A DNA stretch of 64,000 bases from Homalodisca vitripennis (GCF_021130785.1 NC_060208.1:51623501-51687500); one strand, 5' to 3'; counted from the stretch's first letter, positions 1-12,433 are shown. The notes: generated by a model not told the origin, from the sequence alone. Numbers and translations are program-made.

Positions 1-1255
1 CATTAACGAAATTTATTTTTCTTATGAAAGGCCCATGTATGCCATTATGTTTGGAATATGACATCGTTAAAATGTCCACCGCGGTTTTTCACAATGGTAC
101 GGATTTGAGTGGTCCAATTTTCAATTACTCTGCCGCATTAACCCGATTCTATGTGAGCGATGGCATTGGTTATGTTGATCTTAAGTTCATCGGTTGATTT
201 AGGCCTATTGGTATAGACCTGTGACTTCAGAAAATCCCAAAAAAGCCTAGGGTCTCAAATCACACGATATTGGTGGCCAATTCATGTCACCTCTGTGAGA
301 GATAACCATACCCTCAAATCGTTCATGCAAAATGTTCATGGTGTCGTTCGCTGTGTGGAACGTAGCGCCGTCCTGTTGAAACCATAGGTCGTTTTCATGC
401 ATATCGTTCAATTTGGGCCAAAAGAAATCCGTTATCATCGTTCTGTAGCGTTCGCCGTTGACAGTGATGGCCTCACCAACGTTGTTTTTTTTAACATATG
501 GACCAATCACACCGCCAGCCCAAAATCCGCACCAAACAGTAACTTTTTGTGGATACATCGCTACCTGGTGAACCTATTAATTGTGGGCTGTCATTGTCCC
601 ATATTCGGCAATTAATTATGCTTGTGATTCATCCAGAAATGTGCTTCGTCGCTGAAGATAATTTTTCGGCCGAAATTAGCGTTCTCTCCAAACGCTCCAA
701 AGCCCACTCGGCGAACAAACGGCGCGGCGTTGTCTATGGTTATAAACTTTGAGCTCCTGGGTCAGTTAGATTTTGTACGGATGCAAGCCTAAACCCAGAC
801 GCAAAAATTTGCCAAGTTGAGTTTTGCAAAAGGCCGAGTTCTTGTGCACGGCGAGGAATTGACTACCTCGGGTTCCTCTGCACACTTTCATGGACAGCGG
901 CAACGTTCTCGATGGACCTGTTGTTCCTTTGACGTCTGGGTTTAGGCTGGTTGTTTACCGAACCGGTCTTCTCTAATTTAGCTACCAAACGTTGAAGAGT
1001 TGACATTGAAGGGCCTCCGCGTCTGCCGTAAAATGTTCGCAACGCACGTAACGTTTTAACTAGTGAACACTCATTTTGATAATAAAGTTTAATCATCTGA
1101 GCGTGCTTACTCAATTGTGTAACTTGTCATGATGAAATAACCTGTGATGAAATGGCAGCACTCACTGAACAACAATACACTAATGAAACAGCTGACACCA
1201 AAACAACATGACCGACACAGGCCTCCAACATCTACCCACCCAAGATGAAAAACCC
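1..1255 (-). mobile_element. Decayed Tc1/mariner-type DNA transposon, partial (left end outside window)
   Basis: A transposase relic reads on the minus strand from about 1130 to 45. The transposase 5' side lies to the right and the non-coding flank there runs to about 1255, where the sequence 'aagatgaaaaaccc' could be the element end. The other end lies before base 1, so the terminal inverted repeats cannot be compared. Both flanks of the coding part are AT-rich without other genes. Confidence 0.75.
45..1130 (-). pseudogene. Broken Tc1/mariner-superfamily transposase (HTH + DDE domains)
   Basis: In its intact form this would be a cut-and-paste transposase that binds the element ends through an N-terminal helix-turn-helix and cuts DNA with a DDE/D-type RNase-H fold. 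Seen: the N-terminal HTH part (KLYYQNECSLVKTLRALR, about 1090-1030) with basic PKPRRQRNN; an in-frame stop just before RRAQELGL (about 865); FSDEAHFW near 660, carrying the first catalytic Asp; WFQQDGATFHTA near 370, carrying the second; and RGDMNWPPISCDL near 260 leading to the C-terminal GRVIENW and HFNDVIF. Pieces lie in all three frames, so there are several frameshifts plus internal stops. The third catalytic Asp, normally in a P-L-D-F-F-like motif, reads PLGFF. The ancestral start was probably the ATG at 1130. This copy is inactive. The superfamily is secure; the subfamily is not. Confidence 0.85.
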
Positions 1256-1986
1256 TTTATGATACAGTATCAAGTTCTGAAATCTTGTAAGGGATAATAC
1301 AACTTAGAGTGTGCTTTCAGAATTTTACGAGACTATTTCCACTGATATGAATAAAGTTAAAGTAATATTAAATATTTTAAATTATTAACATATGATTGTA
1401 TAGATTTATCTTCAATCGATTTTCGAGAAAATATTCATAATATTATAAATGGTAGTTAAAAACATCATTATCTGCTCACTTGAACTAGTTATTTAAGCCT
1501 CATTTGTAATAGTTTGATTTGAAAACTAAGAAGCCTAGGGTAAATAGATAGGGAAACCCTGATATTTTAAACATAGACTCTTTGAAGCGAAATCGTAAAT
1601 CTCTCACACGTCTGTTCTAGATCTCAGGGGGTCAGAGAGTACTCTTCTTTTCTAGATAAGTTGTTCACGATACAGCTACATGAAAACCCACCCAAGTGTT
1701 AAACGCATAAACAATGAATTAAGATATGGAAATGTACTATAATGTGTCAGAAAGAAACATATTATGTGTCCATCTGATGCTGTTTTATTAGATCAATTCT
1801 ATTAAAGATATCATTTTTGGTTAAAGCATGTATACATTCTTGAATCTCTGTTTATGAATGGTTCGTTTAATTGAAACATTCTTTTTGAAAAAGCGATCAA
1901 ACAATCTAATTGTACAATACAAATTATGCTTGAAATATTTAATATTTCTCAGTTAGTCATCCTGACTCGTGACAAACTCATTGATG
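1256..1986. other. AT-rich intergenic DNA, no feature seen
   Basis: No open frame with protein-like composition, no tandem repeat and no recognisable element. It separates two unrelated transposons. Confidence 0.6.
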
Positions 1987-1994
1987 GTTGTAAC
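1987..1994. repeat. 8-bp target-site duplication, left copy
   Basis: GTTGTAAC immediately precedes the terminal repeat of the hAT element. The identical octamer follows the element at 6329-6336. An 8-bp duplication is the hallmark of hAT transposition. Confidence 0.93.
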
Positions 1995-2008
1995 CAGGGC
2001 CCGATTAA
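1995..2008 (+). repeat. hAT left terminal inverted repeat
   Basis: CAGGGCCCGATTAA matches the reverse complement of 6315-6328 over 14 of 14 bases. The CAG...CTG ends are typical of hAT elements. Confidence 0.92.
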
Positions 2009-3094
2009 GGTTTTTGGCGCCCGTAGGCTATCTTGTACTTCGCGCCCCCCCCCAACGGGTTTCCGGCCGGCTTCCCTCTGTCAAATTTCAATAATAAAAA
2101 GTGTTCTGCTGTATAGCGGCCATATTATATTTTTGTAATAAAATTTTCAACTTACTTAAATTTAAAGACCATTACAGAGAGAGACCCATTTAGGAGTATT
2201 AAAACTTTAGGAAAAGAACAACATTCAGCAACTAACTATAAAACTTTAATTATTGTTCAAAGGTCTAATGATACATGTATGTATAAACTGCTATGTAATA
2301 TGTTCAAATTCAACGGTTAAAAGAACTATGCTGTTTGCTGTCATTTCCTAAAAACACACAAACAAACGAACAAAAACAGCAAAATTATAGAAAGTGCAAA
2401 CTTGCAAAGGGAAAGGATGCTTACTGCTGAGCATTTTATTTGTATCTTTAAAATGGAATATGGTCTATTGTTGTAGACTTGTAGGTAACATTCTTTAAAG
2501 AGAATCAAGGGTTCTTATTTAACCACTGGTTTTGTAGGACATACAAAATTTGTGTCCTAGCTACAGCCAAACCTTACATGAGTTTTTAATTCTTATACAT
2601 TTTTTTGTAGATTAATATCATTAAATAGTCACAAAAATTCAAAGTTCAGCACTTTGTAATGTTACTTTCAAAAAATCTGTAGGCTTATTTTTTTTAAATG
2701 CATACTGTAATTTTAAGGCTGTTAAAATTATGTGAATTTTATCTCTTACTTCAGTATAAATGCTGCCATAATAATGGAGATTTTATTGTTGTCCATTTTA
2801 ATAAGAAAGCTTAGTAGCTACGTATAGCCTGTTTAATTAGCGTTTTAAACTGTAAATCACTGAAAAGGATTTATAATAAATCAATGAACATGGTCAAAAT
2901 TGGTCATCAACTTTCTCTGGTTTATTCAAGTACATTATGTTACATTAGAAATGACATTAGACTTTGGTATACAACTTGGTGACTTGAACATTTAATCACA
3001 AATAACAAAACAATGAGCTTAGAACTATAAAATTATTAGGCCTACTGTTAAACAAAAAGAACTTTTTATTTTCTCATGACGATATATTCCCTGA

Positions 3095-5740
3095 TTAAAC
3101 AAAGTCTTTTCTTCCCGTGCTTTTGATGAGGCAAAACGCATCGATCAAGTCATCAAACGGAACGAGCTGTACATAGTCACTTTCTATAAATAAGAGAGCG
3201 AGTGCCTGGGAGTTTTTCTTGCCGTAGAGAGTCGACCTCAAATAATTCTTGACTCGAGTAAGAGCAGAAAAGGATCTTTCTCCGCTGCAATTAGACACCG
3301 CCATTGCTCAAGAAGATCCGCAATGCCACTTCCACGTTTCGGAAAAAGAGATTCAAGTTTTAGGGTTTTTTACATGTTTCAATAGCCTGTAGGCTTTAGT
3401 CCCGGTCGGTTTGACTTTCTTCTTTTCCTCCATTCTGTCTGACAGTACATTTTCCTCTTCATAGAATGTATTATCATCTTTAAAAAATTTTTGAAGATAC
3501 AAACACTCATCTGGAAATGAATCATCTAGGTCTGTTGAATATTCATTCATTAGCTTTGTTGCCTTTTTCCTTCAAGATTGAACTCTCAATTTTATTCAAA
3601 TTCCATAGAAAAGTTGAAGGAGTCTCGTAGTGTGACATAAATTGATTTTCTCCTTGTTAGTTGCCTAGGAGTGTATCAATTGCTTTGTAGTAAACAATTT
3701 ATCAGGAATGATTTCCGCCCATCAAACTCAGTGTGCCCCTCTTTGCTTTCTCCAAAAGGGATTTTTGGTTTCTTTTTCCTTGTATTGTCTTTGTTTGTAC
3801 TCTTGAGAATTGCACATAAGCTTTGCCTCACTTTCAAAGTTAGAAAATTGTTCCTCATTTCTTAATGAACTTAGAAAAAGACTCTAGGAGCTCGTACGAA
3901 AGTGCTGTCTGATCTAAGTCTCCATCTTCAGATTGAAGTCGTACACTGATGTCATGAAACTTCATGAGTACTTTATTCCAAAAACAAATCATCATGGTCA
4001 TTTCCAAAGACTGGAGCTTCTCTATCAGTTTGTTTGGCTTCAAGTCGTACGTCTTTTTTATTTTCTTCGTTTGAAGTGATGTCTTGTAACGCTGCGATTA
4101 TTTGTTTATATGACTTGTGCATGGCTTTACTGGCATCTGCTCTTGCACTCCAGCGAGTTTTCGAAAGGGTCTTGACTGTCAAACATTCTTTGTCCATATT
4201 GCGACATAGAGAATTTCCCATTTTGTGTGTAGATGAATGGAAAAAGTTGTACATTTGCTGTGCCAGGGCAAAAATATTCACAGAATCTTACTACTACTTT
4301 CTGCAGCGGTCGAACCTACTAGCTGTAACGAATGAGCTGCGCAAGGAACGTAGTGAGCAAGAGGATTTTGCTCTTTGATTCGATTTTGAAGCCCCTTGTA
4401 ACACCCAGACATGTTACTTGCATTGTCGTAACTCTGACCTCTACAGTCACTGATATTTAAGTTCAAACTTTCAAGAGTATTATCACAGCCTTCTCCATAT
4501 CTTCCCCTTTATGGCCACAATTTGGGATGAACGTTATGAACCGCTCATTAGGTGACCCGTCAGGTGCTACAAAACGAATGACAAAAGTCACAATTGATCC
4601 ACATTGGAAACATCTGGAGTAGAGTCGACAATAATCGAAAAATACTTAGAATTCTTGATATCTGACGCGATTTTGGATTTAACATTGTCAGCTAACAGAG
4701 TAATAAAACTCGTTAACGATCGTGGAAGATAAGTATGAGGGGCACTCCTTTACCTTTATTTCCGAAACGAGCAACATGGTCAGCCATGAAAGGATCAAAC
4801 TTGCACAAAAGCTCTATACAGCCAGGAAATTACCATTACTGGTTGACCCCAAAATTTCATTTTTCACCATAAAACGGGAAGCCCTCGAGAAGTTAAATAC
4901 TTAACTACTTCAACAACTCTTGGCAATACATCTCTCCAATACTTCACTTCTACTTGATGCTGCTCAAGTAGTTTTGCATCAATTCTCTGAGGTGCATTCA
5001 TCCGGGTCAAATATTTGTTCACACATTCTCTGTGCTCTAGACTATTATCATGTTCTTGAATTTGTGTGAATTTCTCCAATCATTAAAGCCGCATGTAGCT
5101 AAGGCAGTCGTCCCCCCATAGAGCTTACAAGGAGCACAGTATACATAGTCAGTTGATTTGGAATAAACTAAATGAGTTCTTTTTACAATCTCTCCATTTA
5201 CAAGTTTTTTGAAAAAACAAGCTTTGTTCAAATAACGGTTTTGGTCAGAATACTGCCGCTTTGATTGGGAAAAATCCCCACTGTCATTTTGATTGATGCT
5301 GTGCACTGCAAAGTATTCACGCAATGCCTCATTTACCAGCCATAAAAGCGGGATCATCAAGATTTTTTGATCGGTTACCTCTTTATTTGCTGGTACACAA
5401 TCTTGCAACTGAGGTCCCAAATCTGCTATTTTTCTCGGTTGATGGTGGTGAAGGGACGTGTACAGGTGCAATTTCCGTTGTGGTGTCTGAGACATCGGTT
5501 AGCAGTGGCACTGGCAGGCTGCTGAATCACTTCCACTCTCACTATAACACCGCTGTCCTCACTCACAACGTTTTCGTTCAGTTCCCGTGACGACCGGCAA
5601 TGTCTCAGCAGAACAACTGGGAGTTTCGGGTTTATTGAAAAAACGTCTAGTCTATGAATTTTATTTAGAAGAGCACTTTCCCGTTCGTTACGCTCCCGGG
5701 CCCGTTTACGGTATTCGGAACCACTTGGTTTTTTACTCAT
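3095..5740 (-). pseudogene. Frameshifted hAT transposase, zinc finger MYM-type 1-like
   Basis: Read from 5740 downwards: an N-terminal basic tail (MSKKPSGSEYRKRARER, probably the true start); a TTF-type zinc-finger region (LREYFAVHS, about 5320, then KSTDYVYCAPCKLYGG, about 5130); a DUF4371-like domain with FSIIVDSTPDVSNVDQL near 4600 and RGQSYDNASNMSGCYKGLQ near 4430, whose acidic residues sit where the hAT RNase-H-like core is expected; YVPCAAHSLQLVG near 4340; TRWSARADA near 4150; and the C-terminal hAT dimerisation motif NCSGERSFSALTRVKNYLRST at about 3295-3230, ending at 3095. The pieces alternate between frames with at least five breaks, so no functional protein is made. The domain order and total span fit a whole transposase of roughly 800 residues, the usual size for this family. 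The TIRs and 8-bp duplications support the same assignment. Confidence 0.9.
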
Positions 5741-6314
5741 AATGTAGCCTACATATGTAAAACAAGCAAACCACTGCTTCTTCTAATATTTCAGTATCAA
5801 ACACTCTACTCGACTTACGAATAAATGTCAGTGTTCATAATAACGAGCAATGACACCAATTAATCACAACGAAAGTCCAAATAATTCATAGGCCATAGGC
5901 CTAAAACAAACAGTGCAGACGAGGAGGACGACTGACTGCAGCTGCAGCTACACTCTGTCTCTATCTGTCAGAGAGCGTCAGTGTTGCAAACGGCGAAGGG
6001 CGGCGGCCGGCGGCGCCCCTCGCGCGAAGCAAAATTTCCCTTTTAGTTTCCCTACCGTTACGATAATTACTATGCGTTGTCACTAATCGCTATTAATTAA
6101 TTTCTTTTTCTACTTAATAGTTATTTTTAAGTAAATGGAGTAAATCTAAGGTCTAGGTGGATGTGTAAATATGTACAAAAATGTATAGTGAAGTTTTAGA
6201 CCATACCATTTTATTTACTACATATAAAAAAGCACTTCATCTTGAACTCCGAAGCGCCCCCCTAAAATCGTCACCGGTCTCGCGCCCTAGGCTGCAGCCT
6301 ACTTAGCCTACTGG

Positions 6315-6328
6315 TTAATCGGGCCCTG
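6315..6328 (-). repeat. hAT right terminal inverted repeat
   Basis: TTAATCGGGCCCTG is the exact reverse complement of the left terminal repeat at 1995-2008. Confidence 0.92.
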
Positions 6329-6336
6329 GTTGTAAC
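6329..6336. repeat. 8-bp target-site duplication, right copy
   Basis: GTTGTAAC is identical to 1987-1994. Confidence 0.93.
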
Positions 6337-6739
6337 AACTCTTAACTCTAAACACTCGATAATTTTAAACAGAATTGCGGGACCAATACACACATTGACA
6401 AAGAAAATCACGAATCCTAGCAACATAAATGAAAAAAAAACTTACATAAATTTCCCGTTAGTAACGGACAAGATAAGGCCATTGTCATTTCTAAGCTTGT
6501 TTTTCTTGATTATTTGCTTCGATTGGACCTATATCAACCATATGGCATACTTGAAGTAAAATCTGTTTTATATAATTTTTATTATTTATTTAAAATAATT
6601 GATTTATTTTAAATGATATTTTCGTATTGTAATTTACTAACTGAAGGTTCGGTCAGATTCCGTTGTAACCCAATTATTTAAACTTGTTCTTGTTATAAAT
6701 GTATGTTGTTCTGTCTCTAAGGTGGTTAGATGTTTCCCA

Positions 6740-6741
<2 letters not shown>

Positions 6742-6798
<57 letters not shown>

Positions 6799-6804
6799 TT
6801 TTTT
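6742..6804. repeat. (TA)n microsatellite followed by a T-run
   Basis: About 19 TA units at 6742-6780 run straight into about 24 T residues at 6781-6804. Read on the minus strand, the A-run could be the poly(A) tail of a small retroposed insertion, but no recognisable body is attached. Confidence 0.9.
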
Positions 6805-8764
6805 GAGAAACTGGATAAAGGTTTTATACTTTGTGGAATATGCAAAATAAATTTTAAATACTAAAATAACACTAGTAAAATGAAAATGCAATTGAAACGA
6901 AACCACACCACACACTTGTTTGGGAAGCAGACATTAACGTAAATAATGTTACATATATTGATTCTGTAGCTATACCGTACAAAGTACTCACAGCGAGAGT
7001 GAAACCAACTCAACCAACTACTCGTATTAATCGATGGCCAGTTTAAAACGTTCCGTCGCGTCGCCAGGAAGTACAGGCTATTCATCTATATTGGCAAGCG
7101 ATCTCAAACCCTAACATGCAAGATTAGGTCTGTGGAGGCAAATGATCGTATTTATTAATATTTTTTAGACTCCGTAGACTACATAAAACATACGAGTATA
7201 ATTCTTGGTTCACAATTTCATTACATTCATGCCTTTCTGATATAAAAATCAAACCAATTTTCTTAAAATTATGTGCGTAAGATTGTTGTCTGTTTTTTGT
7301 GTTTTCTAACGGAGCTGATAATGCGTCTGGGAGCCACGATCACAAACCAAAGAAAGAAATGGACTGGGTGTTGGTGAGCGACAAGTAAAGTTAGGTCAAA
7401 GTGGTTTCATTAATAAAGCATTAAGGGCTAAGCATTAATTTTCTTTGAGAATATAAAACTCATCTTTAAACTCTACCAGTTTTCGTGTTATGCAAGATCT
7501 CGTAAATGGTAGTTTCAAGGCTTAGCCGTAGAATCACCAAACACATTGAAGGAAAATTGTTTATGTTGTTAGAATATTATGAAATGATGTAATATATTAT
7601 TTTTATGAAAGAAATTTTCATCAATAGGTTATAAAATAATTTACCAACTATCTTATTTTATATGACTATTTTATATTTGGTTAATTTATCAGTTAAACAA
7701 TTATTGGTTAGATAACTTTATGATTGTCCGTATTCAGTTATTTGCAAGTAAGCTACGCTGGAGTTTTGTTTACGAACGCAGGTCTACTACTCCTCATGAA
7801 ACAGATATCTTATTGATGTTATCCTACGCTAAATCATTACTACAGCGTGTAAATAAAGCTACAGCGCATGGTTAATTATTTATAATTCCGATACGTTAGG
7901 CACAATATCACAATTAATTAGATAATTACCGTGCGTCAATGCCCCTTGCCCGCTAAATGGACCTACCCTTTGTGTACACGCCCTATCCAATTTCCCGGCT
8001 GATCAGTTCACTAAATACATTCCTAAGGAGTAAAAATTAAAAACAGCTCTCCGCCAGAAGCTTAGCTAAGTTGTTCATAAATAACATCTCATTAAACATA
8101 ATATATTTTTATTGGATTATAATAAAACATACACATAACATAAAAGTGTAATAGAAATAACATTAACATATATTATTATTATTATTCAATTTATAGTCTT
8201 TTCTAACCCAAAGACTTGAATAAACCAGAATATCAATTTGTAACGACATTTATTCAATAAAACTTCGAAACACAATCTCTCTAAAGCGTTCACTTGTAAG
8301 TAGTGAGTAGCCTATTTGTATTCCTCCTTCGCATTATATTTTATGAAGAAAATATATAACATTATATTCCCCACTTGTTTACAGATACAATGTAGCTAAA
8401 CAGCTAAGCTAAGTAAAGATGTTTAGCAAGGTACATACGCTAGCTGATAAATAAGTGAATAATAAGCGACGTTAAGTATTTAATATTTATGAATATTTAC
8501 AAATTAAAAGAAAGAACTAAACATTTTGTTCGTAACGTTGGCAACATAAATGTGCTGCGACCTCCAGGTCGAACTGGGAACTACCAGGGCAAATAAATGC
8601 AGCTATCTGCCTCCAGAGCGTATCACTCTCCTTACTCTTATTCTATTAACACATATTCCAACTGAAACAGGGGACGATTATTTATAGCTTAACATTGTTG
8701 CTAAATGAGAGTATGAATGAAAGGTTTTTACGTTCAAAAGTTCAAACTGGAAAATTGTTACTAA

Positions 8765-8834
8765 GTAAATTATTGTGTATTTCAAGAATAATTAATGTCT
8801 TATTAATTATTGTTTGGAATACACAATAATTTAC
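8765..8834. repeat. 70-bp imperfect inverted repeat (pre-miRNA-sized hairpin)
   Basis: Left arm 8765-8796 (GTAAATTATTGTGTAT...) pairs with right arm 8802-8834 (...ATACACAATAATTTAC) over about 32 positions with only a few mismatches and a loop of about 5 nt. The size and loop fit an animal pre-miRNA, but AT-rich foldbacks of this kind are also common remnants of small inverted-repeat elements. Confidence 0.6.
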
Positions 8835-9292
8835 GTATATATGTGTAGACGAGATAGTATAAATATACTAATATTACGTACTTGTGTGCAAATACAGATG
8901 CAACTTAGAAAAATAATAAATTAGTGTGATTAACCAAAATATCACAATAATTTTATGATCTTATTGTTATTTACTGAGCAACTCACGGGAAGATTTGTAC
9001 TTACCTACTCAGTTGTGATAAATAACATTAATTAACAAGCACATTTATTTTCTCTAAGTAGGCCTTAGTCAAATGTCCTACTGTTAAACAATCCTATGCT
9101 AGATATTAGTTTTATCAACTAATAAGGATGGATGGCGGCAGCCTATTATTTTTGTTTCTTTTATTTTCTACGACATTCGTATAAATATTTTCATAACAGA
9201 ACAACGAATTATATAAGCATTATACAATGTGAGAATCAGCGCTATGGTTACTTCTCTCTCTGAATCTGACAGAGTATGTACATTCGGCACGC

Positions 9293-9328
9293 TTTGCACC
9301 AGTACCCTGACATTTGCACCAGTACCCT
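9293..9328. repeat. Two-copy 20-bp direct repeat
   Basis: TTTGCACCAGTACCCT occurs at 9293 and 9313, separated by four bases. It is short and its origin is unknown. Confidence 0.8.
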
Positions 9329-10919
9329 AAAATAGGCTTACGCCTCTAAATTTATATTGTGATTTTATTTTATATTCATGCTTGGGAAAATTATATTCTG
9401 CACACTAAATATATAATTTGTTTAATCTCCATGTAGAATATCTCTCTTATCAAATTTACACTAAATTTAGTCTGAAAATTACATTTACAACATAAATAAA
9501 TCTGAGAAGAGATAAGTTAATATAATATCTAATAAACAATGTTTCTAAATTACATAGAAAATTATAAAGGCAGTCGGGACTGACCTGAAGTGACCACTTC
9601 TTATAATGGGTTGTGAATATATATCTTGAAAAAGTAAATTTGCTAACTATTAAATGGTTATTTTGTATATTTTAAAATATATGAGGCACTCAATGGTTTA
9701 ACATAAAAGAGTTTTCAAATTTTCTATTAGTTTAACACATATTTTTGTAGCATTTATTACATTTCATGTACTACAATGATCACTGACTTCTAAATATTAA
9801 AGTAATAAATATTTATACAATTTCATTATTATCGTTTATATTTGTTTCTATAAATTGGTCAGTATCATTTTCAGTACAATCTTGGATTTTCGAAACAATT
9901 ACTTTATTTTCAGTGCTATTATATTCTTAATATAAAATTATGAAATAAAAAATAAAAATTCTGGAATAAAATCTTGCTAAATATCTTGTAAACACAGCAT
10001 CTATTGTTGTTCCATATCTTGTTGTACTTACGTTTTTAACGTTTGACATTGTTAAATTTAATTTATCTTTTCAAGTCAGTTAACGGTTTTAACGTTCCTT
10101 CAGCAAAATTGTATTACAATATGTTTTTATGTGAATTTTTTAAGTGAATGTAAGGTAAGGCCCAATGTAATTGAATAAAGGTTATAATTATAATCAACAG
10201 AAATACTACAGTTTTGTTAGCTATTAAAGATGTAATAGTTATTTTCAATGCTTTTTTATATCTCATCAAGACATAACGATTCATGAACTGGAATAGAAAT
10301 TAGTAATAACCGTGCTGAAATTCAATTCAAAATCCGATGAGATTTAAATACTGCTATCAAATGGTGCAGTAAGTTATTCAATTTTATGTTGGATTCATCA
10401 ATAAATAAATTGGAAGTTTGTAGATTTATTCAGACAAGTATATTACCATATATTTTAGTACCTTTCCAACGATTGTTTGGCATTGGAAGTTTGTTTAGTG
10501 CGTTAAAGTCACATTAGCTACTAATAGCAAGTTAAGAATTAATTTTGTAAATTTTTACATCTTTAAAATTATGTAACCTAACCTGAAAAATTCCATAACC
10601 AAGGAAAGTATGGATAAGCAGGGATAGATACAGACGATGCGATATTTTGGACAACATTTACGTCAATAATAGTACGAGTAAATTTGGTTAGAAATATGAA
10701 CGGTTAGAAAACAAATAATTGTAAAACACTACTAGATAAGAGAAGCGTTTCGTTATTTTCCTTATCACATATAATGTTGTATGTTATTGTGGTTTATATT
10801 TCCCTTTTAATCTCTCCTAACAGATTTTTCATGAACGTAAACTTTTGTTAGTTCAGATTAGATGTTTATATAACGGTTTGTTTACGTTTCGGTAAAGCTG
10901 CTATTCTACTTTGAAGCCG

Positions 10920-11420
10920 TGTGCAAACATACGTACATCCATAGTCTGCCAAAATAAGTAGACTATTTAACGTTCCTTCAGCAAAATTTAATCAACAAGG
11001 AGCACTGTTGCTCTTCTCACAATAGTACGTCTGGATTGCCACTCAACGGAGATTAGAAACGCCCTGACATAAAAATGGCGTGATAGTCCTGCCCCTAGCG
11101 ACTACAGAGCGAACAAGCGTGACGAGATGCGTAACGCGAAACGAAAGTTTTTCCCCGTGCAAAACATACATCCATAGTCTGCAAAAATAAGTAGTCACTT
11201 CAACAAGGAGCACTGTTGCTCTTCTCACAATAGTACGTCTGGATTGCCACTGAACGGAGATTAGAAACGCCCTGACATAAAAATGGCGTGATAGTCCTGC
11301 CCCTAGCGACTACAGAGCGAACAAGCGTGACGGATGCGTGACGCGAAACAAAAGTTTTTCCCCCGTGCAAAACATATGGTAGGCTATCCATAGCCCGCCA
11401 AAAGAAGGTGTCACTTCAAT
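10920..11420. repeat. ~210-bp tandem repeat, two full copies plus partial ends
   Basis: CAACAAGGAGCACTGTTGCTC recurs at 10993 and 11201 (period 208) with the following ~200 bp nearly identical. A 5' fragment ('acatccatagtctgcc', about 10935) and a 3' fragment ('tccatagcccgcc', about 11388, then 'gtcacttcaa') mark partial outer copies. Two short minus-strand open frames inside (11043-11228 and 11200-11391) are the same sequence read twice and are not genes. The unit is GC-richer than its surroundings, consistent with a multiplied fragment of another sequence. Confidence 0.85.
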
Positions 11421-12345
11421 GAAGCGTTTATGATAACAACTATATGCTACATTTAAATACAAATTATGAATAAGTTAAAATCTTAGATGCTTATCATAAA
11501 TGTGATTAGACATTTTTTTCACACATTTGCTTTTGCTATTTTTAAACCGTATATAACAGGTGAGTGAGCTTCTCAAAAGTTTTTTAAATTCATAACTTAA
11601 CTGTACGTGGAACATACACAATTTTTGTAATATTTGGTTGTTTGAGATACTATTTCTTTTGAACATCATTGAATCTATGCTTAGATCTTTTCTCAGTCCG
11701 GTTGTTAATACCTCCATGCGCACGTGAATTCAAGAAACTAGTGTCAATTTTTAATAAATCGCAATTGTTTGTAATAGACATAACACATTTTAAGGCCAGT
11801 ATTGTATGATAATTCAATGAGATTTACAGATATAAAGTTTTAAACAAATCGAACTTGTGTTTAGCTATTCTTATATAATTTAAGACATACTTGTTACCTA
11901 TATCTGTTAAAGAGAATCAATTTCAGAATAAATTGAAAACGGCTATTGTTTTAGGCATGTCTGTTTCATAAAAGCTTGATTGATTTACGGCTATTCTCAC
12001 TGTGTTAAACTTAGCGAAGATTATCTAAATGAAGATGGAATGTGTCATCAGGTTTAGGAAGTGAGATCTGGACCCATTTGTTTCTTCACTTAATGTATAA
12101 TGTAGACTTTCATCTGTATTACGTTTTTGAGGAACGGATGGTGCTGCATAATTTATAAAAATACAAATGAAAACTGTTATTTGTTAAGCAATTGAGAAAA
12201 GCTAAACAAATATGGCTATTGGTTGTTTAAAATGCTCGTAACAATCCAATTTGGATTTTCATGGAAAGAAAAACTGAGAGAGTTCAAAGAAGTTACAGAT
12301 TTCGTAGTCCCCATAGAAACTTGGAATTCCAAGCGTTTCGAGTGG
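11421..12345. other. Intergenic DNA, no feature seen
   Basis: AT-rich. The 82-residue minus-strand open frame at 11475-11723 has no recognisable motif. Confidence 0.55.
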
Positions 12346-12349
12346 TAAT

Positions 12350-12419
12350 AGTAAAGTAAGGTAAAGTAATATCTTATTTTACCAGGCGAATTTAAGGCTA
12401 AGAAGCCCTCTCTAACACT
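12350..12419 (-). repeat. SINE 3'-tail fragment (minus orientation)
   Basis: Contains 'aggctaagaagccctctctaacac' in two halves, which is the reverse complement of the segment following the 5S-like SINE at 57171-57246 and of 20819-20897. The end toward 12350 carries the 'gtaaagtaa' repeats, i.e. the 3' (tttac)n tail. The rest of a SINE body is absent. Confidence 0.75.
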
Positions 12420-12432
12420 ATATATTAGTGTA

Positions 12433-12433
<1 letters not shown>

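Larger units (their letters stand above)
1995..6328 (-). mobile_element. Complete-length hAT-superfamily DNA transposon (ZMYM1-like transposase, dead)
   Basis: A 4,334-bp element with perfect 14-bp terminal inverted repeats (CAGGGCCCGATTAA at 1995-2008 and its complement at 6315-6328) and identical 8-bp flanking duplications. The transposase relic occupies 3095-5740 on the minus strand. The right flank of the coding part (5741-6314) includes a GC-rich patch near 5995-6025, plausibly promoter-side DNA. The left side (2009-3090) is about 1 kb of AT-rich non-coding DNA. Further similarity between the ends includes 'ggcgc'/'gtaggct' tracts just inside the repeats. The intact borders show that it arrived as a unit and decayed in place. 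Confidence 0.93.
6805..10915. other. Gene-poor AT-rich DNA
   Basis: No credible coding frame over about 4.1 kb. The open frames at 6637-6915 and 6861-7085 translate simple repeats or random AT-rich DNA. Only a 70-bp hairpin (8765-8834) and a short direct repeat (9293-9328) stand out. Confidence 0.6.

Noticed and set aside
6637..6915. 92-codon frame with Lys-run and Ile-Tyr repeats
   Set aside because: Translation of the T-run and (TA)n microsatellite.
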